NCBI GenBank assembly: GCA_006969625.1
Contig: CP030885.1
Location: 4,556,895 to 4,620,894 of the forward strand
From: Rhodospirillaceae bacterium
GTDB taxonomy: Bacteria > Pseudomonadota > Alphaproteobacteria > Kiloniellales > DSM-21159
Length of the DNA: 64,000 bases
Direction: 5' to 3'
Shown here: in pieces, positions 53,366 through 62,484 of the stretch
How positions within the stretch are numbered: position 1 is the first letter of the stretch
Layout of the letters: the number at the start of each line of letters is the position of its first letter
Made by a program: the position numbers and the translations under genes
Notes under the pieces: model-generated
What the model saw: the letters and a program-made list of their open reading frames with translations, nothing else
What the model was told of the DNA's origin: nothing
The model's database searches: none

Positions 53366-54094
53366 CTATTCGCCGCGCAGCATGGCGAGCAGGTTGAGGA
53401 TCCAGATGAACATCGTGACGAACGCGCCGTACAGCATGAAGGCACCGAAGATCGCCTTACGGGTCAGCACGTCGCCGCCGTCGGTCTCGTAGTACATGTT
53501 CTTGATCATCTGCGTCTCGTAGGCGGTCAGGCCGGCGAAGACCAGGACGATCACGATCGAGAGGATCAGCTCGAAGCCGCTCGACTGGAGGAAGAAGACG
53601 TTGACCAGCAGGGCGATCAGGATGCCGATCGTCGCCATCGCCAGGAACGCGCCCATCGGGGCCAGGTTCTTCTTGGTCGTGTAGCCCAGCAGGCTCATGC
53701 CCGCGAAGGCGCCGGCCGTGACGAAGAAGGCCTGCGGAATCAGCATCGGGTCGACCGCCAGGTAGGCGTAGAAGATCGGCCCCAGCAGCGCGCCCCACAT
53801 GGCGGCATAGGCCCAGAAGCAGAGCTGCGCCACGCCCACGGACTTGGTCATCATCAGCTTGGGCGCCATGAAGCCCAGGCCGAGGATGCCGATGAAGAAG
53901 ACCCAGAACAGGCCGCCGGCCATCGCCTGCACGAGCGCAGGGTTCATCGCCACCAGCATCGCGATGGCGCCGGTGAAGGCCACGCCCAGGGACATGTAGT
54001 TGTAGACGCGCAGCATGTAGCTGCGCAGACCCTCGTCGATCTGCGCCGCTTCCGCCTGGCTGCGGGTCATGTAACGGCGATCGGGGTTCACCAT
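53366..54094 (-). CDS. Bax inhibitor-1 / YccA-family membrane protein
   Basis: A 242-residue BI-1 family protein with seven hydrophobic helices. Helix 1 begins MLRVYNYMSLGVAFTGAIAM, FMAPKLM lies between helices 2 and 3, and the late SGFELILSIVIVLVFAGLTAYETQMIK is the family's most conserved segment, with the Asp/Glu pair implicated in pH-gated calcium leak in bacterial homologues. The N-terminus has RSQAEAAQIDEGLR, common in alphaproteobacteria. ATG 54094 follows GGAGAGAG. A terminator follows the gene. Confidence 0.92.
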   Translation of the reverse strand: MVNPDRRYMTRSQAEAAQIDEGLRSYMLRVYNYMSLGVAFTGAIAMLVAMNPALVQAMAGGLFWVFFIGILGLGFMAPKLMMTKSVGVAQLCFWAYAAMWGALLGPIFYAYLAVDPMLIPQAFFVTAGAFAGMSLLGYTTKKNLAPMGAFLAMATIGILIALLVNVFFLQSSGFELILSIVIVLVFAGLTAYETQMIKNMYYETDGGDVLTRKAIFGAFMLYGAFVTMFIWILNLLAMLRGE

Positions 54095-54224
54095 CGGTGT
54101 CTCTCTCCGGGTCACGGTGGTGGTGGAATTCGTCGCAGACAGATATTGGGAATCGGCGGGCGGGAATCAACTCATTCCCGCATGCGTCTTGCGAAAATGG
54201 GCGGCCTTCACGCCATCCTCAGCC

Positions 54225-56798
54225 CTATTCGTTGCGCAGCAGCGGGGCGGCCTTGACGGAGAGCGCCCGGAAGGTGCCGGCGAAGCCGAACAAGAGGGTG
54301 ACGCCGACGGCGACCAACGCAGTGACGCCGACGGCGGCCGGCAAAAAGCTGAAGTCCACTTCCATCACGCGCGTGACGATCACCCAGCCGGCCAGCGTGC
54401 CGATCACGGCGGCGATCAGCGAGGTCACCAGCCCCATCAGGCCGTACTCCAGCAGGAAGGCCTGGCCGACCGAGCGGCGGGTGGCGCCGAGCACCTTGAG
54501 CACCACGGAGTCGTAGATGCGCCGATGGTGCCCGGCGGCGACGGCGCCGGCCAGCACCAGCACGCCGGCCAGCACGGTAACGCCGGCGGTGGCGCTGACC
54601 GCGGTGGCGATGTCGCGCAGGGTCTCGGCCACCTGGCCCAGCGCCTCCTTCACTCGGATCGCCGAGACGTTGGGGAAGGCGTCGGTCACGGCGCGCTCCA
54701 GCGCCGCCTCCTGCGCGGCGTCCAGGTGGACCGTGGCGATCGAGGTCTGCGGCGCCGATTCGAGCAGACCGGGCGAGAAGATCATCACGAAGTTGATCTC
54801 CAGCTCCGACCAGTCGATCGGGCGGACGTTGGCGATCTCCACCTCGACGTCGCGGCCCAGGATGTTGATCGTCAGCGTGTCGCCGATCTCCAGGCCCAGC
54901 TTGTCGTAGATCTCTTCGTAGAGCGAGACCAGCGGCGGGCCGTCGTAGTCGGCCGGCCACCAGGCGCCCTCGCGCACCGACTCGCGCGCCGGCATCTCGC
55001 GCGCCCAGGTCAGGCCACGGTCGCCGCGGAAGACCCAGCGGAGGTCTTCGGGCACGCCGTACTCTTCCGGCGTCTGGCCGTTCACCGCGACGATGCGCCC
55101 GCGCAGCATGGGCACCGACTCCACCTCGGTGACGCTCGGGAAGTCGCGGACCAGCGCCTTGAAGGGCTCGATCTGCTCCGGCTGGATGTCGATGAAGTAG
55201 AAGCCCGGCGCCTCTTCGGGGATTTCGTCCATCACCTGGCCGCGCAGGTTGCCCTCGACCAGGGCGATGGCGATCAGCACGGTCAGGCCGAGGCCGAGCG
55301 ACATCACCACGTTGCCGGTCGCCGCACCCGGCCGGTGCAGGTTGGCGATGGCCAGGCGCAGGCCCGGATGGCGCACCCGCGGCAGCCGCTTGGCCAGCCA
55401 GACGACGCCGAGCGCGGCCAGGCGGAAGGCGATCAGCGCGGCCACGGCGCCGACCACGAAGCCGGCGGCGAACTGACGCTCCTCCGCCCCCAGGATGGCC
55501 AGCGCGGCGAGCGCCGCGGCGGCCAGAGCCAGGGCGGCCAGCGCCCAGGCCGGCGGCAGGGCGCGCGCGCGCTCCACCATGTCGCGGAACAGGCTGCCGG
55601 CGGGGATCTGCTGGGCGCGCGCCAGCGGCCAGAGCGAGAAGACCAGGGTGGTCAGCACGCCGAAGGCCGCCGCCTCGACCAGCGGCGCGGTATAGACGCC
55701 GGCGGCGAAGTCGAAGCCGAGGCGCGCCTCCAGCAATGGCGCCGCCGCCAGCGGCACGCCGGCGCCGACGACCAGGCCGGCGAGGATGCCGAGCGCCGCC
55801 AGCGCCAGCACCTGCAGCAGGTAGGTCTGGAAGATCAGGAAGGCCGGCGCGCCCAGGCACTTCAGGGTGGCGATGGTGGCCCGCTTGCTGTCCAGGAAGG
55901 CGCGCACCGCATTGGCGACGCCGACGCCGCCCACCAGCAGCGCCGTCAACCCGACCAGGGTCATGAAGAGCGCGACCCGCTGGACCGTCTGGGCCAGGCC
56001 GGGCGCGGCGTTCTGCAGGTCGCGGATGCGCCAGCCGGCGTCCGGCAGCGCCGTCGTCACCGCCTCGCGCCAGCCGGCGAGGCTCTGCCCCTCCGGCACG
56101 TCCAGGCGGTAGTGGTAGTAGATCAGGGCGCCCGGCTGCTCGAGCCCGGTCTCCGCGAGCGAATCGCGGGCGACCATGACGCGCGGGCCGAGGGTGAAGG
56201 CGCGGGTGGCGCGGTCGGGTTCGCGGGTGACGGTGCCGCGGATCTCGTACTGCACCTCGCCGACGCCGATCGTGTCGCCGACCGCGCGCTCCAGGCGCAG
56301 CAGCACGCTCTCGTCGACCAGCGCGCCCCAGGTGCCGTCGCGCTGGCCCAGCGCCGCCGCCAGGTCGATGCCCTCGGCCGTGCGCAGCTCGCCGTACAGC
56401 GGATAGGCGTTGTCCACCGCCTTCAGCTCGACCAGGCGGCGCGTGCCCGGATCCTCGGCGTTGCGGGCCATGGCGCGCATCTCGGCGGTGCGCGACAGGC
56501 GTGCCGTGTTCTCGTGCAGCCAGGCCAGTTCGTCTTCGGTGGCCTTGCGGTGGATCAGCCGCAGCTCGACCTCGCCGCCGAGCAGCGCGCGGCCGTTCTG
56601 CGCCAGCCCGTCGAGCATCGCCGAGGAGAGCGAGCCGACGCCGGCGATGGCGGCGACGCCGAGGAACAGGCAGGCCAGGAAGATGCGGAATCCCTTCAGG
56701 CCGCCGCGCAATTCGCGCCGGGCCAGGCGCAGGGCGATCGGGCTGCCGGGGCTGCCGATGCGCGCCGCGGGCGGTGCGGTGGAGACGGACTCGGCCAT
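54225..56798 (-). CDS. ybbP: ABC transporter permease, YbbP/FtsX family
   Basis: An 857-residue permease with about ten membrane helices: one near the N-terminus (FRIFLACLFLGVAAIAGV), an FtsX-like triplet at about 280-420, four more in the middle and a final FtsX triplet (about 725-850). A MacB-like periplasmic domain lies between helices 1 and 2 and another follows the middle set. YbbP partners YbbA and is encoded next to the esterase TesA in many proteobacteria, as here. Reported or proposed roles include removal of hydrophobic compounds from the inner membrane; the substrate is not shown by sequence. Confidence 0.92.
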   Translation of the reverse strand: MAESVSTAPPAARIGSPGSPIALRLARRELRGGLKGFRIFLACLFLGVAAIAGVGSLSSAMLDGLAQNGRALLGGEVELRLIHRKATEDELAWLHENTARLSRTAEMRAMARNAEDPGTRRLVELKAVDNAYPLYGELRTAEGIDLAAALGQRDGTWGALVDESVLLRLERAVGDTIGVGEVQYEIRGTVTREPDRATRAFTLGPRVMVARDSLAETGLEQPGALIYYHYRLDVPEGQSLAGWREAVTTALPDAGWRIRDLQNAAPGLAQTVQRVALFMTLVGLTALLVGGVGVANAVRAFLDSKRATIATLKCLGAPAFLIFQTYLLQVLALAALGILAGLVVGAGVPLAAAPLLEARLGFDFAAGVYTAPLVEAAAFGVLTTLVFSLWPLARAQQIPAGSLFRDMVERARALPPAWALAALALAAAALAALAILGAEERQFAAGFVVGAVAALIAFRLAALGVVWLAKRLPRVRHPGLRLAIANLHRPGAATGNVVMSLGLGLTVLIAIALVEGNLRGQVMDEIPEEAPGFYFIDIQPEQIEPFKALVRDFPSVTEVESVPMLRGRIVAVNGQTPEEYGVPEDLRWVFRGDRGLTWAREMPARESVREGAWWPADYDGPPLVSLYEEIYDKLGLEIGDTLTINILGRDVEVEIANVRPIDWSELEINFVMIFSPGLLESAPQTSIATVHLDAAQEAALERAVTDAFPNVSAIRVKEALGQVAETLRDIATAVSATAGVTVLAGVLVLAGAVAAGHHRRIYDSVVLKVLGATRRSVGQAFLLEYGLMGLVTSLIAAVIGTLAGWVIVTRVMEVDFSFLPAAVGVTALVAVGVTLLFGFAGTFRALSVKAAPLLRNE

Positions 56799-56805
56799 GG
56801 CCGCC

Positions 56806-57555
56806 TCAGGCTCCGGCGGCCAGCTTGGCGGCGGGGGCGGCGCCCGCCGCGCCGCTGTTGCGGCCGTCGTCGACGATGCGCCCGTCGGCGAGCTGCACGG
56901 TGCGGCCGCAGCGCGCCGCCAGGCCCGGGTCGTGGGTGATCAGCACCAGGGTCGTCTCGTGGTCGACGGTGAGGTCGAACAGCAGCTCTATCACCTTCTC
57001 GCCGGTCATGCCGTCCAGGTTGCCGGTCGGCTCGTCGGCCAGCAGCAGGCGCGGCTTGACCGCGAAGGCGCGGGCCAGGGCGACGCGCTGCTGCTCGCCG
57101 CCGGAAAGCTGGCCGGGATAGTGGCCGAGGCGGTGGCCGAGGCCGACCTGCTGCAGCGCCGTGGCCGCCCGGTCGAAGGCGTCGCGCCGGCCGGCGAACT
57201 CCAGCGGCACGGCGACGTTCTCCAGCGCGCTCATGGTCGGGATCAGGTGGAAGTCCTGGAAGACGATGCCGATACGCTCGCCGCGAAAGCGCGCCAGCGC
57301 GTCCTCGTCCAGGCCTCCCAGTTCCTGGCCGTCAACCTGCACGCGCCCCCCTGTGGCGCGCTCCAGCCCGGCCATGATCATCATCATCGACGACTTGCCG
57401 GAGCCCGAGGGGCCGACGACCGAGACGGTCTCGCCGCGGCCCACCGCGAGGTCGAGGCCGCGCAGCACCTCGACCGGGCCGGCCGCGTTGGCGTAGGTCA
57501 GCACCAGCTCGTCGAGCCGGATCATGATGTCGTCGAGGTCGGACGCGCTGCTCAT
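56806..57555 (-). CDS. ybbA: ABC transporter ATP-binding protein, YbbA type
   Basis: A 249-residue ATPase: Walker A GPSGSGKSSMM (about residues 43-53), Q-loop FQDFHLIPTMS, signature LSGGEQQRVALA, Walker B LLLADEPTGN and switch His ITHDPG. It drives the YbbP permease encoded seven bases downstream. ATG 57555 is preferred because AGGGGAG lies five bases before it; an ATG five codons upstream lacks this. The gene is divergent from tesA with a 202-base gap. Confidence 0.93.
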   Translation of the reverse strand: MSSASDLDDIMIRLDELVLTYANAAGPVEVLRGLDLAVGRGETVSVVGPSGSGKSSMMMIMAGLERATGGRVQVDGQELGGLDEDALARFRGERIGIVFQDFHLIPTMSALENVAVPLEFAGRRDAFDRAATALQQVGLGHRLGHYPGQLSGGEQQRVALARAFAVKPRLLLADEPTGNLDGMTGEKVIELLFDLTVDHETTLVLITHDPGLAARCGRTVQLADGRIVDDGRNSGAAGAAPAAKLAAGA

Positions 57556-57757
57556 GGAACTCCCCTGCAAGGCCGGTCGCGGTCGTTTCGCAGTTGCGAA
57601 CGACCTGGATATGGGCCGTCACCGCTGGATTGAAACCTCGCGGGCTTGTACGCCGCGCGCTGCGGCGCCGATCACCGCCGCCCGCGGACGGGCCAAGCGC
57701 CTGCCGGCGAAGCCCGCGCTTGATCGCGCGCCCGCGACGCTTAACTCTTGGCTCGCC

Positions 57758-58417
57758 ATGCGATTCCTCCGCCCCCTGCTCCTCTGCCTCCTCCTCGCGC
57801 CTGTCCTCGCGCGTGCCGCCGTCCAGGCGGACGAGGGTCCGCTCACCATCATGGCCTTCGGCGATTCGCTGGTGCACGGCTACGGGTTGCCGGCGGGCGA
57901 GCCCTTCCCGGCGCAGCTCGAGGCGCGCCTGCAGGAAGAAGGCTACGCGGACGTCGAGGTGATCAACGCCGGCAATTCGGGCGATACCACGGCGGCCGGC
58001 CTGGCCCGGCTCGACTGGGCGCTGGCCGACGCGCCGGACGCGCTAATCGTCGTGCTGGGGGCCAACGACGGCCTGCGCGGCATCGAGCCGTCCAATACCT
58101 TCGACAACCTCGACCGCATCATGGCGCGGCTGCAGGCCGAGGGCATCCCCGTGCTGCTGGCCGGCATGATGGCGCCGCGCAACCTGGGCCAGGACTATGC
58201 CGAGGAGTTCGACGGCGTCTTCCCGCGCCTCGTCGAGACCTACGACCCGGTCTACTTCCCCTTCTTCCTGCAGGACGTCGCCACCGTGCCGGAGCTCAAC
58301 CAGCCCGACGGCATCCACCCCAACGCCGAGGGCGTGGCGACCATCGTCGACAACATCCTGCCCAAGGTGGAAGAGCTGATCGCCCGGGCGCGCGGCCGCG
58401 CGGGCGCCGCCTCCTGA
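57758..58417 (+). CDS. tesA: Arylesterase / lysophospholipase, SGNH hydrolase
   Basis: A 219-residue exported SGNH hydrolase. After a signal peptide (RPLLLCLLLAPVLARAAVQA) come block I GDSLVHGYGLP (nucleophile Ser about residue 36), block II Gly in NAGNSGDTT, block III GANDGLRG and block V DGIHPN with the catalytic Asp and His. TesA acts on acyl thioesters, aryl esters and lysophospholipids in the periplasm. The tesA/ybbAP divergent arrangement is conserved. Its stop overlaps the FIST gene start by one base. Confidence 0.93.
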   Translation: MRFLRPLLLCLLLAPVLARAAVQADEGPLTIMAFGDSLVHGYGLPAGEPFPAQLEARLQEEGYADVEVINAGNSGDTTAAGLARLDWALADAPDALIVVLGANDGLRGIEPSNTFDNLDRIMARLQAEGIPVLLAGMMAPRNLGQDYAEEFDGVFPRLVETYDPVYFPFFLQDVATVPELNQPDGIHPNAEGVATIVDNILPKVEELIARARGRAGAAS

Positions 58418-59523
58418 TGGCCGAGACGGCCGCGGCGGCCCGCTTCCGCAGCGCCTACGGCACCGGCGACGCGCCGGAACAGGCGGTCGAGGCGGCGCTG
58501 GCGCGTCTCGGCATGCCGACCAACGCCACCGGGCTCGGCATCGTCTACCTCAACGAGGCGATGTGGCCGGCGCAGGGCCGGCTCCTGGAGGTGCTGCGCC
58601 GGCGCACCGGCGTGCCGCACTGGATCGGCACCCTCGGCGGCGGGGTGATCGCCGGCGCGCGCGAGTTCTACGACCGCCCGGCGCTCGCGCTGCTGGTCGC
58701 CGACCTGCCCGAGGCGGCGCTGCAGCCGATCGCGCCGGAGGGCGCGCCCCCGCCGACGCCCGGCTTCGGCATCGTCCACGGCGACCCGCGCGCCGACGGC
58801 CTGGGCGATGGCCTGGCGGCGCTGGCCGGCGCCGAGTCCTATCTGGTCGGTGGCCTGTGCGGCGGCAGGCAGCACTTCGCCACCTTCGCCGACCGCCTGT
58901 TCGACGCGCCCGCCGGCCACGGGCTGTCCGGCGTCGTGCTCGACCGCAGCGTGCCGGTGGCCGTCGGGCTCAGCCAAGGCTGCTCGCCGGTCGGGCCGGT
59001 GCGCCGCATCACCGCGGCCGAGCGCAACGTCGTCGCCACGCTCGACGGACGGCCCGCGCTCGAGGTGCTGAAGGAGGACATCGGCGAACTGCTGGCGCGC
59101 GACCTGGCGCGCGCGGCCGGTTACATCCACGTCGCCTTCCCGCTGCAGAACAGCGACCGGCGCGACTACCTGGTGCGCAACCTGGTCGGCATCGACGTCG
59201 AGCGTGGCCTGGTCGGCGTCGGCGAACTGGTCGAGCCCGGCCAGCCGATGATGTTCGTGCGCCGCGACCCGGCGGCGGCGCGCGAGGACCTGCAGCGCAT
59301 GCTGGCCGAGACCCTGCGCCGGGCCGCCGCGCCGCCGCAGGCCGCGCTCTACTTCTCCTGCGTGGCGCGCGGGCGCAGCCTGTTCGGCGAGGAGGGGCTG
59401 GAGGCCGGCCTGGTCCAGGCGGCGCTGGGGCCGGAGGTGCCGCTGGTCGGCTTCTTCGGCAACGGCGAGATCTGCCACGACCGCCTCTACGGCTACACCG
59501 GCGTGCTGGCAGTCTTTCTCTAG
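58417..59523 (+). CDS. FIST domain protein
   Basis: A 368-residue cytoplasmic protein with FIST_N (about residues 30-200; GIVYLNEAMWPAQGRLLEVLRRRTG, WIGTLGGGVIAG) and FIST_C (about 215-350; LVEPGQPMMFVRRDP, ALYFSCVARGRSLFG, LVGFFGNGEICH). FIST domains are predicted sensors of small ligands and often occur with signalling modules. Here it overlaps tesA (TGATG at 58415), so the ligand might relate to membrane lipid products; that is inference from coupling alone. Confidence 0.87.
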   Translation: MAETAAAARFRSAYGTGDAPEQAVEAALARLGMPTNATGLGIVYLNEAMWPAQGRLLEVLRRRTGVPHWIGTLGGGVIAGAREFYDRPALALLVADLPEAALQPIAPEGAPPPTPGFGIVHGDPRADGLGDGLAALAGAESYLVGGLCGGRQHFATFADRLFDAPAGHGLSGVVLDRSVPVAVGLSQGCSPVGPVRRITAAERNVVATLDGRPALEVLKEDIGELLARDLARAAGYIHVAFPLQNSDRRDYLVRNLVGIDVERGLVGVGELVEPGQPMMFVRRDPAAAREDLQRMLAETLRRAAAPPQAALYFSCVARGRSLFGEEGLEAGLVQAALGPEVPLVGFFGNGEICHDRLYGYTGVLAVFL

Positions 59524-59547
59524 GGCGCCGCTTGGCGCACGCCTTGA

Positions 59548-59618
59548 CCGGCCCGCTCCCCACCCGGCCATCCGACGAAAGTATCCTCGACAGGGTGGCC
59601 GGGTAGGGAGCGGGCCGG
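59548..59618. repeat. Long inverted repeat related to the element at 48.0 kb
   Basis: Arms of 23 bases (59548-59570 and 59596-59618, one mismatch) enclose 25 bases containing AGTATCCTCGACAGGG. The right side (GGGTGGCCGGGT, then GGGAGCGGG) resembles the inner repeat of the 48019-48168 element. It sits between the FIST and aldo/keto reductase genes and could also act as a transcript end. Confidence 0.7.
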
Positions 59619-59650
59619 TGCAGAAACCGGACACGAGATTGGGGTGAGGC

Positions 59651-60691
59651 ATGGACTACCGGCCGCTTGGGCGCACCGGCATGGAGGTTTCGGCGATCTG
59701 CCTGGGGACCATGACCTGGGGCACGCAGAACACCGCGGCGGAGGGCTTCGCGCAGATGGACCTGGCGGTCGATCGCGGGGTCAACTTCTTCGACGCCGCC
59801 GAGATGTACCCGACGCCGCCGTCCGCAGCGACCTACGGGCGCACCGAGGAGATCCTCGGCGACTGGCTGGTCAGCCGCAAGGCGCGCGACAGGATCGTCG
59901 TCGCGACCAAGGTGGTCGGCCCGGACGACCGCTTCGGCTACATCCGCGACGGCTCCGGCCGGCTCGACCGCGCCAATGTCGAGGCGGCGCTGGAGGCCAG
60001 CCTGCGGCGGCTGAAGACGGATTACGTCGACCTCTATCAGCTCCACTGGCCGGAGCGGACGACCAACCACTTCGGCCAGCTCGGCTATGTCCACGACGGC
60101 GAGGAGGCGCCGACGCCGCTGGCGGAGACGCTCGGCGTGCTCGACGACCTGGCGAGCGCCGGCAAGATCCGCGCCTACGGCGTGTCCAACGAGACGCCCT
60201 GGGGCACGATGACCCTGCTGAAGCTGGCCGAGCAGGGCCGGGGGCCGCGCTGCGCGGCGATCCAGAACCCCTACAGCCTGCTCAACCGCAGCTTCGAGGT
60301 CGGTCTGGCCGAGGTGGCGATGCGCGAGGACTGCGGTCTGCTGGCCTACGCGCCGATCGCCGGCGGCGTGCTCAGCGGCAAGTACCTGGACGGCGCCCGG
60401 CCGCCCGGCGCACGCATGACCCTGCACCCCGGCAACACGCGCTACCTGAAGCCGCAGGCCGAGCCGGCGGTGCGCAAGTACGTGACGCTGGCACGCGACC
60501 ACGGCCTGAAGCCCGAGGTGCTGGCCGGCGCCTTCGTCGTCTCGCGCCCCTTCGTCACCAGCTCGATCGTCGGCGCGACCGGCCTGGAGCAGCTCGAGAC
60601 CCAGATCTCGGCCGCGCACACGGCCCTCTCGCCGGAGATCCTGGACGCGATCGAGGCGATCCACCGCGAACACACCATTCCCTGCCCCTGA
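59651..60691 (+). CDS. Aldo/keto reductase, Tas-like
   Basis: A 346-residue NADP(H)-dependent oxidoreductase of the AKR barrel. The catalytic tetrad is visible: Asp and Tyr in FFDAAEMYP (about residues 48-56), Lys in VATKVVG (about 87) and His in YQLHWPER (about 131). The start MDYRPLGRTGMEVSAICLGTM and the loop ATYGRTEEILGDWL match the Tas subgroup. The physiological substrate is unknown. It is alone between two repeat elements. Confidence 0.9.
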   Translation: MDYRPLGRTGMEVSAICLGTMTWGTQNTAAEGFAQMDLAVDRGVNFFDAAEMYPTPPSAATYGRTEEILGDWLVSRKARDRIVVATKVVGPDDRFGYIRDGSGRLDRANVEAALEASLRRLKTDYVDLYQLHWPERTTNHFGQLGYVHDGEEAPTPLAETLGVLDDLASAGKIRAYGVSNETPWGTMTLLKLAEQGRGPRCAAIQNPYSLLNRSFEVGLAEVAMREDCGLLAYAPIAGGVLSGKYLDGARPPGARMTLHPGNTRYLKPQAEPAVRKYVTLARDHGLKPEVLAGAFVVSRPFVTSSIVGATGLEQLETQISAAHTALSPEILDAIEAIHREHTIPCP

Positions 60692-60732
60692 GGCCGGCCC
60701 CGGGATTCGGGCGCGGATGGTGGCCGGCCACG

Positions 60733-60765
60733 CCCTTCGTGCTTCGGCGGGCTCGGCATGAAGGG
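60733..60765. repeat. REP-like unit
   Basis: CCCTTCGTGCTTCGG...CTCGGCATGAAGGG, a 33-base imperfect palindrome of the same family as 62742-62774 and, in inverted form, 62650-62678. It follows the aldo/keto reductase gene. Confidence 0.65.
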
Positions 60766-60851
60766 CGGGGTGGGACGGCGGTGTGCGGGTGGTGTACGTT
60801 GACCCTGCGCCTCGCTAAGGTTGCGCGCATTCGAGAGTGCCGCCGCGCGCC

Positions 60852-62411
60852 ATGACCGCCCCGCCCGACGCCGAGCCCGACCAATCCGACGACCGCCCGG
60901 CCGAGGCGCCCGACGGCGGCACGGCCGCCGAGCCCGCGGAGTCCCGTCTGCGGGAGTCCCGTCTGCGGGAGTCCCGTCTGCGGCCGGCCGCGGAGAACCC
61001 CTGGTACGTCCTCGCCACCCTCTGGGGCGAGCAGGGCGACGGCTTCGACCCAGACCTCCACGCCAAGAACCGCCGCGCCTGGAACCGCTGGGTGGCCCAG
61101 GCGCTGACGCCCGAGGCGGTCCAGGGCCTGATCGACGAAGGCGCCGACCCCGACGACTTCACGCCGCTCAGCGCCGAAGAACAGGCGGAGCTGCAGGCGC
61201 GCGCCGCCGCGCGCGGCCAGACCCTGCCGGACCCCGGCACGCCGGACACACCGGCGAGTATCGACTTCCGCGACACCCTCTTCGCCTGGAACTTTTCGGC
61301 CGACCAGTTCGTTTGGCCCGGCACGGCCCGCTTCGCCGGCGCCACCTTCCGCGACTGGGCCACCTTCGCCGGCGCCAGCTTCCGCGACATGGCCCGCTTC
61401 GACGGCGCCAGCTTCCGCGGCGGGGCCCGCTTCGACGGCGCCAGCTTCCGCGGCGGGGCCCGCTTCGACGGCGCCACCTTCCGCGGCGGGGCCCGCTTCG
61501 ACGGCGCCACCTTCCGCGGCGGGGCCCGCTTCGACGGCGCCACCTTCCGCGGCGGGGCCCGCTTCGCCGGCGCCACCTTCCGCGGCGGGGCCCGCTTCGC
61601 CGGCGCCAGCTTCCGCGGCCGGGCCCGCTTCGCCGGCGCCAGCTTCCGCGGCGGGGCCGACTTCCAACGCGGCGCATTTGAGAGCCGCACGGACTTTGCG
61701 CGCGCAAAGTTCAAGGGAGACGTGCCGGACTTCCGGGACCGCAGCTTCGCGCACGCCACCGACTGGCGGCGCGTCCAATGGCCGCCGGCGCCGAAGCAGG
61801 TCGAGCCGGCGGAGGAGGCGGAGGAGCGCTACGCCGCCCTGCGCCATGCGATGGAGGAGGCCGGGCGCTACGAGCATGCCCGCAGCTTCTTCGCGCGGGA
61901 GCTGGCCTGCCGCCGGGTGCACGCCGGCTGGCCGACCCGCCTGGCGGTCGACGCCTACGTCCTGCTGTCCGACGTCGGGCGCAGCGTGGTCCGGCCGCTG
62001 GGGGTCTGGACGCTGGCGCTACTGAGCGTCTGGGTGGTGCAGTTCGAGATGCTGCACCCAGAAAATGTTCCAGCGGTCTGGCCGGAGCCACGAAATCTTG
62101 CCTTCGACACCTTTTCGATGGCGCTCGGCGGCGCGGTGGTGGTCGGCTCGCCGGTGTTCGATCCGCGGCGCGGCAATGCGCTGGAGGCGGAGTTAGGGGC
62201 GGCGTTGTTCGCCGACTACGGCTGCGGCACGGCCGCGCCGGCGCCGGTTTGCGCCGAGGTCGCGGCGGCGAACGGCGACGGCAGCTTCGCGCCCCAGCCG
62301 CGCGCGATCCCGGACGCGCTCAAGGCCGTGCAGTTCGCGCACGCCGCCTTCTCCGCCCTCTGCCTCTTCCTCGCCGGCCTCGGCCTGCGCAACTGGCTGC
62401 GGATTCGCTAG
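60852..62411 (+). CDS. Pentapeptide-repeat membrane protein
   Basis: A 519-residue protein. Residues 30-44 are ESRLR three times, encoded by three identical 15-bp units. Residues about 150-285 are Phe-centred repeats of the form FDGATFRGGAR, an 11-residue period (5+6) as in the Pentapeptide_3 type, which folds as a right-handed beta-helix. Two membrane helices follow (about 385-405 VVRPLGVWTLALLSVWVVQF and about 495-515 FAHAAFSALCLFLAGLGL), flanking a non-cytoplasmic loop with two Cys; the layout recalls small ion-channel-like modules, without a recognised filter. Function unknown. The start ATG 60852 lacks a strong ribosome site; GTG 60837 is possible. Confidence 0.82.
   Translation: MTAPPDAEPDQSDDRPAEAPDGGTAAEPAESRLRESRLRESRLRPAAENPWYVLATLWGEQGDGFDPDLHAKNRRAWNRWVAQALTPEAVQGLIDEGADPDDFTPLSAEEQAELQARAAARGQTLPDPGTPDTPASIDFRDTLFAWNFSADQFVWPGTARFAGATFRDWATFAGASFRDMARFDGASFRGGARFDGASFRGGARFDGATFRGGARFDGATFRGGARFDGATFRGGARFAGATFRGGARFAGASFRGRARFAGASFRGGADFQRGAFESRTDFARAKFKGDVPDFRDRSFAHATDWRRVQWPPAPKQVEPAEEAEERYAALRHAMEEAGRYEHARSFFARELACRRVHAGWPTRLAVDAYVLLSDVGRSVVRPLGVWTLALLSVWVVQFEMLHPENVPAVWPEPRNLAFDTFSMALGGAVVVGSPVFDPRRGNALEAELGAALFADYGCGTAAPAPVCAEVAAANGDGSFAPQPRAIPDALKAVQFAHAAFSALCLFLAGLGLRNWLRIR
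61395..61658 (+). repeat. Eight tandem 33-bp units within the pentapeptide-repeat gene
   Basis: Eight consecutive 33-bp copies, of the form CGCTTCGACGGCGCCACC followed by TTCCGCGGCGGGGCC, differ at only a few bases (GAC/GCC, ACC/AGC, one GCC/GGC). Identity at synonymous positions shows recent expansion by slippage or unequal exchange. The copy number is likely to vary between strains. Confidence 0.9.
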
Positions 62412-62412
62412 C

Positions 62413-62470
62413 GGCGGTTTCCGACCGTGTGGAACCACTGCGTGGTTCCGCCGGTCGGGTAAAAACCGCC
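62413..62470. repeat. Nested hairpin after the pentapeptide gene
   Basis: Three co-axial stems pair: GGCGGTTT (62413-62420) with 62463-62470, CCGACCG (62421-62427) with 62452-62458, and GGAACCAC (62431-62438) with 62442-62449 around a 3-base loop. It starts two bases after the stop. There is no T tract on the plus strand, so a classic terminator is uncertain. Confidence 0.65.
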
Positions 62471-62484
62471 CTAGAACAAAATCT

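Noticed and set aside
61395..61658. Regular 33-bp repeats considered as a CRISPR array
   Set aside because: The units are contiguous without unique spacers and code in frame for the pentapeptide-type repeat protein.
60815..61759. Lysine/arginine-rich minus-strand frame resembling a histone-like repeat protein (KRAPPRKVAPS)
   Set aside because: It is the complement of the pentapeptide repeats; the plus-strand frame has the expected domains and membrane helices.
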